DNA of 64,000 nt, taken from VRUE01 sp963702035 (lineage in GTDB: Bacteria; Actinomycetota; Thermoleophilia; Solirubrobacterales; 70-9). Below, piece by piece: positions 15,719 to 22,364 of this stretch (its first letter is position 1; every line of letters begins with the position of its first letter). Where the stretch lies: positions 2,294,001-2,358,000 of the forward strand of contig OY969700.1 of the NCBI GenBank assembly GCA_963702035.1, written 5' to 3'. The position numbers and the translations under genes were made by a program. The notes under the pieces are model-generated. The model was not told where the DNA came from, made no database searches, and saw nothing but the letters and a program-made list of their open reading frames with translations.

Positions 15719-15845
15719 GCGGACGCTGCAAACCGGCGCATCTCGGCAGCCTCAGTCGCTCGGATCGGGTCACGCACAAACAGTGCGCTCCCCTCACCTC
15801 GCTCCCTGCGGCCACCGACCTGCTTGGTTTTCGCGCCCGTGCGAG
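15719..15845. repeat. Family G-prime palindromic repeat, copy 3
   Basis: Nearly identical to the copies at 3447 and 5663 (GACGCTGCAAACCGGCGCA, CACGCACAAACAGTGCG hairpin, CGCTCCCTGCGG, CTGCTTGGTTTTCGCGCCC). It spans the gap between the stop codons of two convergent genes, HesB (15717) and Grx4 (15850). Confidence 0.85.
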
Positions 15846-15849
15846 GGAC

Positions 15850-16233
15850 TTATTCGATCTTCAGCGGCGGCGACTGCGCCGGTGGTGCTGCCGGAGCGGG
15901 CGCGACCTCTGGCTGCTCGACGCCGAGGGCCTCGGCGAGCTCGCCCGACTCGAACATCTCCTCGACGAGGTCCGCGCCGCCGACGAGCGAGCCGTTGACG
16001 TAGAGCTGCGGGAAGGTCTGCCAGTCGGAGATCTCCGCGGTCACCTCGCGCAGCGGCTGCAGCGCGGGGAGGACGTCGATCGCGCCGTACTCGACGTCCA
16101 TCGAGTCGAGCACCTGCACCACCCGCATCGAGAAGCCGCAGCGCGGCATCTCCGGCGTCCCTTTCATGAAGAGCAGCACCGGGTTGGCGGCGATCAGCTC
16201 CTCGACTTTCTCCTTCAGCTGTGGATCAGCCAT
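15850..16233 (-). CDS. grxD: Grx4 family monothiol glutaredoxin
   Basis: 127 aa from ATG 16233. The active-site motif PRCGFS is at about residues 31-36, with the upstream Lys of VLLFMKGTPEMP that contacts glutathione, then WQTFPQLYVNGSLVGGADLVEEMF. Monothiol CGFS glutaredoxins bind a bridging [2Fe-2S] cluster and work with BolA. A GTG two codons upstream is another possible start. The C-terminus carries an Ala/Pro-rich tail of about 20 residues not typical of the family. BolA is encoded just upstream. Confidence 0.94.
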   Translation of the reverse strand: MADPQLKEKVEELIAANPVLLFMKGTPEMPRCGFSMRVVQVLDSMDVEYGAIDVLPALQPLREVTAEISDWQTFPQLYVNGSLVGGADLVEEMFESGELAEALGVEQPEVAPAPAAPPAQSPPLKIE

Positions 16234-16242
16234 GGCCACAGA

Positions 16243-16479
16243 CTAGCTACCCGGGATCGCGGTCTTAACGGAGAGGGCGTGGATCTGTCCGTCGTCGAAG
16301 CGCGTCTTGACCGCGGCCTTGACCAGGCGGTGCTGGTCGAGCCGCGAGAGCCCCTCGAACTGGGCCGCCGCCACGGTCGCCCGCAGGTGATCGCCGGCGC
16401 CGGTCTCGTCGATCACCTCGACCTCGGCGCCGGGCAGCGCCGCCGTGATCATCGCCTCGATCTCCGCCAGGTCGGCCAC
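16243..16479 (-). CDS. BolA family protein
   Basis: 78 aa from GTG 16479: an N-terminal helix MADLAEIEAMITAALPGAEVEVID, then DHLRATVAAAQFEGLSRLDQHRLVKAAVKTRFDDGQIHALSVKTAIP, the BolA fold with its conserved His in IHALSVKT. The frame is open to 16638 but that part has no family similarity. Its stop is only a few bases before the Grx4 start. BolA-Grx4 heterodimers move or sense [2Fe-2S] clusters. Confidence 0.9.
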   Translation of the reverse strand: MADLAEIEAMITAALPGAEVEVIDETGAGDHLRATVAAAQFEGLSRLDQHRLVKAAVKTRFDDGQIHALSVKTAIPGS

Positions 16480-16592
16480 GGTGAAGATTCTATGACGAGC
16501 GTGCCGTGAAACGTTTACGCCGCGTGAGACGCTACGGTTGAGTTTGGTGGCAGGGAGCTGTGGTGTCCTGTGGCGCCGGGTCCCTCTCGACG

Positions 16593-16615
16593 AAAAAGCC
16601 CGCCGAAGCGGGCCT
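16593..16615 (-). terminator. Rho-independent terminator, minus strand
   Basis: Read on the minus strand: GCCCGCTTCGGCGGGC followed at once by TTTTT. A classic intrinsic terminator with a UUCG tetraloop. It lies about 115 nt before the BolA start and about 110 nt after the FprA stop, so it may end an FprA read-through transcript or a separate small RNA. Confidence 0.8.
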
Positions 16616-16690
16616 CTCCGAGGATCCGCAGATCCCAACCTACTGCTGATCTGGATGATCGCTAGGAAATGCTAGCAGCTTGCCGCAGAC

Positions 16691-16725
16691 AAAAACCTCC
16701 AAGCATCGGGCATGCGCGAATGCTT
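16691..16725 (-). terminator. Possible terminator directly after fprA
   Basis: On the minus strand AAGCAT and ATGCTT can pair right after the FprA stop codon, followed a few bases later by TTTTT. The stem is only 6 bp and the U-run is offset, so this is weaker than the one at 16593. Confidence 0.4.
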
Positions 16726-18131
16726 CAGCCGGAGACCTGTTCGCCCAGCGTCTCGAGCATCTCCTCGACGCGGACGAACTTCACTCGGGGGCGGCCGTGG
16801 GGCTCGCCACGGCCGACCTCGGCCTGGTCGATCGCCTGCCAGTCTTCGAAGCTGACGAAGCGGATGCCGCGCTCGGCGAGCAGGTCGTCGACCGCGGATG
16901 CCTCGGGGTTGGCGGGGCTGAGCAGGGTCTGCGAGCCGACGTCGGCGAGCAGGTGTTGGACCGTCTCCAGGGCATCTTTCTTGTTGGTGCCGATCACTCC
17001 GGAGGGACCGCGCTTGATCCAGCCCGCGGTGTAGTGGCCGACCTTGTGGCCGGAGTCGTGGGAGTCGAGCACGCGACCGCCCTCGTTGAGGATCAGGCCG
17101 CGCTTCTCGTCGAAGGGCACGCCCTCGATCGGGATCCCGGTGTAGCCGACCGAGCGCAGGACCAGGCCGCACTCGAGCTCTTCGCGCTCGCCCGTGTCCT
17201 TGGCGCGCAGGCTGCCGCCGTCCTCGACCAGCTCGTTGCGGCCGACGACGATCGATTCGACCTTGCCCTCGCCCCTGATCTCGACCGGGGAGGCGAGGAA
17301 GCGCAGAACGATCCGCTGCTTCTTGGCCTCGGGCTCGCGCTGGGAGAACTCGCGCAGCGTCTCGACGTTGACGCGGGTCGTCTTGTCGGCCTCGTCGGAC
17401 TCGAGGAAGGCCGTGCTGGCCGGGTCGAGCTCGACCTCGGCCGGGTCGACGATCACGTCGGCGTCCTCCATCTCGCCGAGCTCCCTGATCTCGGGGTTGG
17501 TGAAGGCCGCCTGCACCGGCCCGCGGCGGCCGAGCACGACGATCTCGCGGATCCGCTTGCGGTCGAGCAGCTCGATCGCGTGGTCGGCGGTGTCGGTCTG
17601 GCGCAGCTCGTGGTCGGTCAGGGCGAGCATCCGGGCGACGTCCATCGCCACGTTGCCGTTGCCGATCACCACCGCGCGCTCGCCGGCGAGGTCGAACTCC
17701 TCGTCGCAGTAGTCGGGGTGCGCGTTGTACCAGCCGACGAAGGAGGTGGCGGCGTGGCTGCCGGGCAGATCCTCGCCGGGAATGCCGAGCCGGCGGTCGG
17801 TCTCACAGCCGACCGTGAAGACGATCGCGTGGTAGAGCCGCTCGAGATCCTCGACCTCGATGTCATGGCCGACCTTGACGTTGCCGAAGAAGCGAAAGCC
17901 GTCGCGCGCCGCGGTTTTTTCGTAGACACGGGTCACCGACTTGATCTTCGGGTGATCCGGGGCGACGCCGCCGCGGACGAGGCCGAACGGCGTCGGCAGA
18001 CGGTCGAAGAGGTCTACCTGGGCGTGCGTGTCGGCGTCCTTGAGGATGTGCTCGGCGGCGTAGAAGCCGGACGGGCCGGCGCCGACGATCGCGACGCGGA
18101 TGGGGTTCTCTTCGGTTCCGATCTGGGTCAT
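16725..18131 (-). CDS. fprA: Ferredoxin/adrenodoxin-type NADP+ reductase (FprA-like)
   Basis: 468 aa flavoprotein that passes electrons between NADPH and ferredoxin. FAD-binding VAIVGAGPSGFYAAEHILKD opens the protein, followed by LFDRLPTPFGLVRGGVAPDHPKIKSVTRVYEK. The NADP-binding VVIGNGNVAMDVARML comes mid-protein, and the C-terminal VGYTGIPIEGVPFDEKRG and YTAGWIKRGPSGVIGTNKKDA are characteristic of the adrenodoxin-reductase/FprA branch. Length is normal. It could serve the ferredoxins of P450 or heme/Fe-S metabolism; no ferredoxin gene is adjacent. Confidence 0.94.
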   Translation of the reverse strand: MTQIGTEENPIRVAIVGAGPSGFYAAEHILKDADTHAQVDLFDRLPTPFGLVRGGVAPDHPKIKSVTRVYEKTAARDGFRFFGNVKVGHDIEVEDLERLYHAIVFTVGCETDRRLGIPGEDLPGSHAATSFVGWYNAHPDYCDEEFDLAGERAVVIGNGNVAMDVARMLALTDHELRQTDTADHAIELLDRKRIREIVVLGRRGPVQAAFTNPEIRELGEMEDADVIVDPAEVELDPASTAFLESDEADKTTRVNVETLREFSQREPEAKKQRIVLRFLASPVEIRGEGKVESIVVGRNELVEDGGSLRAKDTGEREELECGLVLRSVGYTGIPIEGVPFDEKRGLILNEGGRVLDSHDSGHKVGHYTAGWIKRGPSGVIGTNKKDALETVQHLLADVGSQTLLSPANPEASAVDDLLAERGIRFVSFEDWQAIDQAEVGRGEPHGRPRVKFVRVEEMLETLGEQVSG

Positions 18132-18156
18132 TTCTTCACAAGGCTTGGCTTACCGG

Positions 18157-18178
18157 GCTAGGGGACATATCCCCTAGC
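18157..18178. repeat. Short perfect hairpin upstream of fprA
   Basis: GCTAGGGG-ACATAT-CCCCTAGC, 26-47 nt before the FprA start and in its probable leader or promoter. The ATAT-containing apex resembles family E but the arms are short. It could be a protein-binding site or leader hairpin. Confidence 0.5.
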
Positions 18179-18217
18179 GCGAGCGGGGAAGAATAGGGAA
18201 CCACGCAGCTCAGCCGC

Positions 18218-18760
18218 CTATGCGGCGAGCAGTTGCCCGCTGCACTGCGGGCAGATGCCGTGATCGAGCGTCGGCATCGCGCTGCGCCGGAAGAGCTCCA
18301 GCCGCTTCGCCGCCTCCTCGACCTCGACCCACTCGCCGTCGACCAGGAAGCGGTCGCACCAGGCGCACATCGGCAGGAAGTCATCGTCGTCGCGCGCCGC
18401 GGCGGGATCGAAGAGCGGCTGCGGCTCCTCCCGTTCCTCTTCTGAGCGCAGTCGGGCGGAGAAAAGCACTACCCGGCCGGTGCTGTCGGCGGCGATGCGA
18501 ATGTCCATCTCGCGGGTCACCTCCGGGCCGTCGCAGCGGAAGGGAAGCTCCACGTCGCGGGCCCCTTCGCGCACGCGCCGGACCAGCAGTCGCTGCAGCT
18601 TCTTCACGTCATGGCCGTCGACGAAGTCCCAGAGTGAGCGCCCGAGGCTGGCGCCCGCGCCGTCCCAGCCGTTCTGCTCGGCGAAGCGGTAGTAGCCGTC
18701 GTCGACCCTGATCAGGCGGTCTTCGTCGTCGATTGCGTAGCTGAGGGTCTCAACGGTCAT
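18218..18760 (-). CDS. PAS-like sensor protein with C-terminal zinc ribbon
   Basis: 180 aa. Residues 1-110 look like a PAS domain (LSYAIDDEDRLIRVDDGYYRFAEQNGWDGAGASLGRSLWDFVDGHDVKKLQRLLVRRV, then the strand pair around ADSTGRVVLFSARL). The C-terminus has CAWCDRFLVDGEWVEVEE and, about 25 residues on, CPQCSG, which would bind one zinc. Such PAS plus CxxC/CxxC proteins occur as stand-alone sensors without a kinase. No partner is visible; it lies between fprA and hemQ on the same strand and may be co-transcribed with hemQ. Confidence 0.65.
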   Translation of the reverse strand: MTVETLSYAIDDEDRLIRVDDGYYRFAEQNGWDGAGASLGRSLWDFVDGHDVKKLQRLLVRRVREGARDVELPFRCDGPEVTREMDIRIAADSTGRVVLFSARLRSEEEREEPQPLFDPAAARDDDDFLPMCAWCDRFLVDGEWVEVEEAAKRLELFRRSAMPTLDHGICPQCSGQLLAA

Positions 18761-18769
18761 CCAGACCGG

Positions 18770-19468
18770 TTATCGGTCATATACCGGTACGGCTGAAGCC
18801 GTGCCGTCGAGCGCGTCGAGCGCCTTGTTCACCGACATCGCGACGCAGGTGAAGATCGGCGTCTCGCGCTCCGTGTACTCGCTCGACTCGGTCGGGCGCA
18901 GCTCGTTGACCAGGTCGAGGAACATCCCCGGGTCGTCGCCCTCGAAGCAGACGACGAACTCCTGGTCGTCGAGCCCGAAGGAGTAGGTGGTGTTGATCGT
19001 GATCTCCGGGTAGCGGCGGCCGACCTCGATATGGCTTTTCATGATCCGCCCGCGCTCCTCCGCCGGCAGCCCGTACCAGCGGCGCTGCTTGACCATCGGG
19101 TAGAGGAAGAGGTACTTGCGCTCGGAGACGCAGATCTCCGGCCGCGCCCCCTCCTCGCTGTAGGGGGAGCGTTTGGTCATCGAGAGGAAGGAGTGCGGCG
19201 TCTCCGCCCACTTCGCCAGCCCGCTCTGCCCGAGCACGACGTGGAAGGTGTGCAGATCGTCGAGGTTGGGGCTCTGCGAGAGGATGAGGAGGTCGACGTC
19301 GCCGCGCGTGCCTATGGTTGAGTAGGCGCGCAGAGAGCGGTCGAGGGCGAAATCGTCGCAAGCCGCAAGGAACTCCTGCTTGTCGGCGGCGCGCAGTTCG
19401 GCGTCGCGGCGGCGCCACTCGGGGTCGATCTTGAAGAAAGTGAACTTGGCGAACGTGCGGTCGGCCAT
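18770..19468 (-). CDS. hemQ: Coproheme decarboxylase HemQ (chlorite dismutase family)
   Basis: 232 aa from ATG 19468 (MADRTFAKFTFFKIDPEWRR). Converts coproheme to heme b in the Gram-positive heme pathway. Family features are YSTIGTRGDVDLLILSQS, WAETPHSFLSMTKRSPYS, the segment YLFLYPMVKQRRWYGLPAEERGRIMKSHIEVGRRY (with the axial His region) and GLDDQEFVVCFEGDDP. It lacks the Arg pattern of true chlorite dismutases as far as can be judged by eye, and actinobacterial context favours HemQ. The upstream membrane gene starts on the opposite strand inside its first codons. Confidence 0.9.
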   Translation of the reverse strand: MADRTFAKFTFFKIDPEWRRRDAELRAADKQEFLAACDDFALDRSLRAYSTIGTRGDVDLLILSQSPNLDDLHTFHVVLGQSGLAKWAETPHSFLSMTKRSPYSEEGARPEICVSERKYLFLYPMVKQRRWYGLPAEERGRIMKSHIEVGRRYPEITINTTYSFGLDDQEFVVCFEGDDPGMFLDLVNELRPTESSEYTERETPIFTCVAMSVNKALDALDGTASAVPVYDR

Positions 19469-20822
19469 TCGGGTCACGATAGCGCCGGCGGCGTTGGTGG
19501 CGGCTGCGATCGCGCTGTTGCTGGGCCTGCACGCGGCGGGCGCGGGCTTCCAGGGCAACCCCCACGCCGTCGTGCGCGACGCGGCGCCCGGTGGGCGGCT
19601 CTGGGAAGTGACTGACCGCCGCGCCCCGGTGATCGGCGTGACGCTGCTCGTCTGGCTGGGGGCGTTTGCCGCCGCGATTGCTGCCGAACGCCTGTCTCTC
19701 CGTTCCGGTGTGCCTTTTGCCGCCTATGTGAGCAAAAAGCACACCGGAAGGGTCGGGGCGCGGCTGCTGGCGCTCTCGCTCGTCTACCTGCCGCTGCTCT
19801 GCCTGGTCGCGGCGGCGCTGGAGCCGAGCCTCGGCGCCGAACGGCTGCTGATCATGCTCGGCTCGCCCGCGCTGGCGGCGGTGACGCTGGCGAGCCTCGG
19901 CGGCTACCGGGCGCTCGCCTTCGCCTGCGCCGCGACGTCGCTGGCCTACGCGATTGACCTGATCGGCGGCTCGGCTCTGACCCAGCTCTCGATCGTCGGC
20001 CCCAACCCCGCCGGCGGGCACCGCTTCTACGGGATCGGCAACGAGCTCGAGGCCTGCCTGGTGGTCCTGATCCTGGTCGGCACCGGTGCGGCGCTGTCGA
20101 GTTTTGCCGTGCCAGGGCACGTACAAACTCCGCAGCGGCGCGTGGCCGACCGGGGGCCCGCTGCGTTTCTCGTCGTCGCTGCGATCTTCACCTTCGTCTT
20201 CGCTTATGGGCGCTACGGGGCGGATGTCGGGGCGGCGATCAGCCTGCCGCTGGGTGCCGCGGTGGTCGCCGCGCTGCTCGCTGAGCGCCGCGACCTGGCG
20301 CTGCTTGCCTTCCTGCTGCCGATTCCCGCCCTGGTGCTGCTCTCCGCCGCCGACCTGATCACGAGCGCCAACGCTCACCTGACCAAGACCGTGCTCGACG
20401 CGAAGAGCGGCGGCGACGTCCTCGCCGTCGTCGGGCACCGTCTCAGCGAGACGGTGAGCAGCTTCGGTCGCCCCACCCTCATCGCCGGCCTGCCGGTGGT
20501 CATCGTCGCCGCCGCGATCGCCTGGCTGCGCCGCGACCGCCTGGCGACTTGGCTGAGCGGCCTCCCACCGATGCGCGCCGGCATGCTCGGTGCCCTCGCC
20601 GCGACCCTCGTCGGCACCGCCGCCAACGACTCCGGCGCCCTGCTGCTCGAGATCGGCGGCGCCTATCTACTGGTCTTCATCGGCTTCGCCTGGGCCGAAG
20701 GGACGCGCGTGGCGCGGCGCCCATCGGCGTCCTCGCTCGCTCGCGTGCAGAGCACGCCACGCTCCCTGCGTCCTCATATGGAGAGCTCCTCGTCAAGTGC
20801 CCAGGGTCGATCGGGCCCCTGA
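19455..20822 (+). CDS. Polytopic membrane protein of unknown function, C-terminus replaced by repeat/IS sequence
   Basis: About 10-12 hydrophobic helices with the conserved-looking loop IVGPNPAGGHRFYGIGNELEA mid-protein and NDSGALLLEIGGAYLLVFIGFAWAEG near the end. Not recognised as a named family. The frame opens at 19380; GTG 19455 or 19440 fit better because HemQ begins divergently there. Two palindromic elements lie in frame (19703 and 20100), each encoding a polar loop. The final 40 residues are read from a family-G repeat and the left end of the insertion sequence, so the natural C-terminus appears lost. Confidence 0.65.
   Translation: MRSAIRVTIAPAALVAAAIALLLGLHAAGAGFQGNPHAVVRDAAPGGRLWEVTDRRAPVIGVTLLVWLGAFAAAIAAERLSLRSGVPFAAYVSKKHTGRVGARLLALSLVYLPLLCLVAAALEPSLGAERLLIMLGSPALAAVTLASLGGYRALAFACAATSLAYAIDLIGGSALTQLSIVGPNPAGGHRFYGIGNELEACLVVLILVGTGAALSSFAVPGHVQTPQRRVADRGPAAFLVVAAIFTFVFAYGRYGADVGAAISLPLGAAVVAALLAERRDLALLAFLLPIPALVLLSAADLITSANAHLTKTVLDAKSGGDVLAVVGHRLSETVSSFGRPTLIAGLPVVIVAAAIAWLRRDRLATWLSGLPPMRAGMLGALAATLVGTAANDSGALLLEIGGAYLLVFIGFAWAEGTRVARRPSASSLARVQSTPRSLRPHMESSSSSAQGRSGP
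19703..19749. repeat. Family E palindrome E3, in frame inside a membrane-protein gene
   Basis: TTCCGGTGTGCCTTTTGC paired with GCAAAAAGCACACCGGAA (one mismatch) around CGCCTATGTGA. The same arms occur at 30499. Here it encodes a polar stretch, SGVPFAAYVSKKHTGR, between two hydrophobic helices, without breaking the frame. Confidence 0.8.
20100..20137 (+). repeat. Family D palindrome, copy D1, in frame
   Basis: AGTTT-TGCC-GTGCC-AGG-GGCAC-GTAC-AAACT folds as a hairpin with an internal loop, followed by CCGCAGCG. The sequence is homologous to 55833-55797 read on the minus strand. Both copies are in the same reading frame of unrelated proteins: here VPGHVQTPQR, there VPQHVQSPQR. Confidence 0.7.
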
Positions 20823-21087
20823 CGGGCCGCTGCTGTCCAGCGGCGCTCTCGGGGCGACACGGGCGGGATCCAGGTACGTTGACTGCACCGTCAGCCTCAT
20901 ATGCGGGGGCTGGCTACCCCATGACCGCCGATTCGTCGCGTGGCCTGCAGTCTTGAAGCGGGCGCGGCCGGCGAGCACATCCGCCGACTGCCCGAGGACG
21001 CAACGCAGGCCGCAAAGCGGCGACGTGCTGGCCTCACTTGCTCCCGTGTCGCCCCGACAGCGTCGAGGGCGTTCCTTTCGCGGTGCC
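20775..21087 (-). ncRNA. Candidate bridge/seek RNA of IS copy 2
   Basis: Equivalent of the 12862-13174 region. Minus-strand TGCGTCCT at 21002-20995 would pair with the target AGGACGCA, and CATATGAG at 20903-20896 matches the donor end plus core. A single C-to-T change near 20881 is the only difference from copy 1 that I noticed in this part. Confidence 0.58.
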
Positions 21088-22191
21088 TCAGCCCAGCTGA
21101 CCCACCTCCCACACGAAGGCACCCAGCTCGCGCGCCAACGCGATCCTGACCACGTTGGCGGGCTTGCCACGCTCGAGGCGAAGGCGTTGCCAACGGTTGT
21201 GCAGACGCCGCTGGGCGCGCCAGCCGATCGCACAGGCACGGGGGTCGGCGCCGCGCTGGCGCTTCTCCAGTGCGCTGCCCACCCGGGGCTGGTGGCGGTA
21301 GTGGTGGGCTGCCTCGACGAGAAGACGGCGGGCGTGCGGAGAGCCGGCCTTGGTGATCGGCCCGCGCCGGCTTCGCTCACCGGAGGAGTGCTCGGAGGGC
21401 ACGATGCCGAAGTAGGCCATCAGCGAGGCCGGGCGCTCAAAGCGCCTCAGGTCTCCCGCCTCTGCGCACAGGCCAAGCGCCGTCAGCGTGTTGATCCCGC
21501 GCAGGCAGCGCAGCCGGGCGATCGTCTCGGCCCACGGCGACTCAGGCCACAGCTCCTCGATCGTCCGCTCAGAAGCACCCCGTCGCTGTTCGAGCGCCAC
21601 CACCGCGGCCAGGTAGTCCTCGAGCACGGCCCGCGAGGCGCCGTCGGGGAACCTGATCGCCTCCAGCCAACGCAAGTGGGCCTGTGTCCAGGCAGAACCG
21701 GGGCCCTCCCAGCGCAGCTCGCGGCGCAAGAGGAACTTGCCGAGCCGGTGACGGGCTCTCATCAGGTCGGCTCGGATCGCCTCCCGGCAGCGGGTCAGAT
21801 CTCGGAAGCGCTCCTCCTCGGGGGTCGGGATGCGCACGAAGCGCAGTTCCCCCGCGAGGCACAGCCGCGCCAGCCGCTCGGCGTCGCGGCGATCGGTCTT
21901 GACCCGGTCGCTCGGCGCTTTGGGTATCGACCCCGGGGCACAGACGCGCACGTCGAGGTGACGTTCGGCGCCCCCTCGCGCGAGCCCGAAGCCGGTCGGT
22001 CCGGCCTCATAGACCGCGAGGAGGGGAGCCTCGAGCCCTTCCAGGAAGTCGAGTGCTCCTCGCGGTGGGCCGTTCAGTCGTCGCGAGCGGAGCTCGCCTG
22101 TCTCGGGATGAAGAACGCAGGCGTGAGTGTGTGTGGCGTGGACGTCGAGTCCCACCACGCTTTTAGGCTGGGGCATGTCGGCACCTCCCAT
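21088..22191 (-). CDS. IS110 family transposase (DEDD recombinase), copy 2
   Basis: 367 aa, identical to copy 1 except His for Gln in the N-terminal VHATHTHACV segment. All four DEDD residues and the C-terminal serine motif are intact. It is on the minus strand like copy 1, and both copies have the same orientation relative to their target repeat. Confidence 0.95.
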   Translation of the reverse strand: MGGADMPQPKSVVGLDVHATHTHACVLHPETGELRSRRLNGPPRGALDFLEGLEAPLLAVYEAGPTGFGLARGGAERHLDVRVCAPGSIPKAPSDRVKTDRRDAERLARLCLAGELRFVRIPTPEEERFRDLTRCREAIRADLMRARHRLGKFLLRRELRWEGPGSAWTQAHLRWLEAIRFPDGASRAVLEDYLAAVVALEQRRGASERTIEELWPESPWAETIARLRCLRGINTLTALGLCAEAGDLRRFERPASLMAYFGIVPSEHSSGERSRRGPITKAGSPHARRLLVEAAHHYRHQPRVGSALEKRQRGADPRACAIGWRAQRRLHNRWQRLRLERGKPANVVRIALARELGAFVWEVGQLG

Positions 22192-22364
22192 GATTGGGGT
22201 GTCGGCCGCGGGGACATCCCGCGGCCCAGTCCCCGCATCGTCATGCGCGGGGTGCCGACCTACCTACCGCTGGGGCCGGTCAGCACTCCATACGGTCTTG
22301 ATGGGCTTGGCCACGCACGCCCCTTCCCGGTTTCCCCCTGGCAATCAATTAGGCTTAGTGCTTC

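Larger units (their letters stand above)
20773..22298 (-). mobile_element. IS110 family (IS1111-type) insertion sequence, copy 2
   Basis: Matches the copy at 12860 base for base apart from single-base differences such as T for C at 20881. Same CT core at 20773-20774 and 22297-22298, same subterminal TATGGAG/CTCCATA repeats and same length. It separates a membrane-protein gene from a glycosyltransferase gene that begins 67 bp past its end, so it may affect expression of the latter. Confidence 0.92.
20700..22323. repeat. Family G palindromic repeat, copy G2, split by an insertion sequence
   Basis: Left part: GGGACGCGTGGCGCGGCGCC, ATCGGCGTCCTCGCTCG, a GCGTGCAGAGCACGC hairpin, CTCCCTGCGTCCT. After the insertion sequence the right arm is GATGGGCTTGGCCACGC, complementary to the left arm with a few mismatches. 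The break point in the element is the same as in copy G1. Confidence 0.8.
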
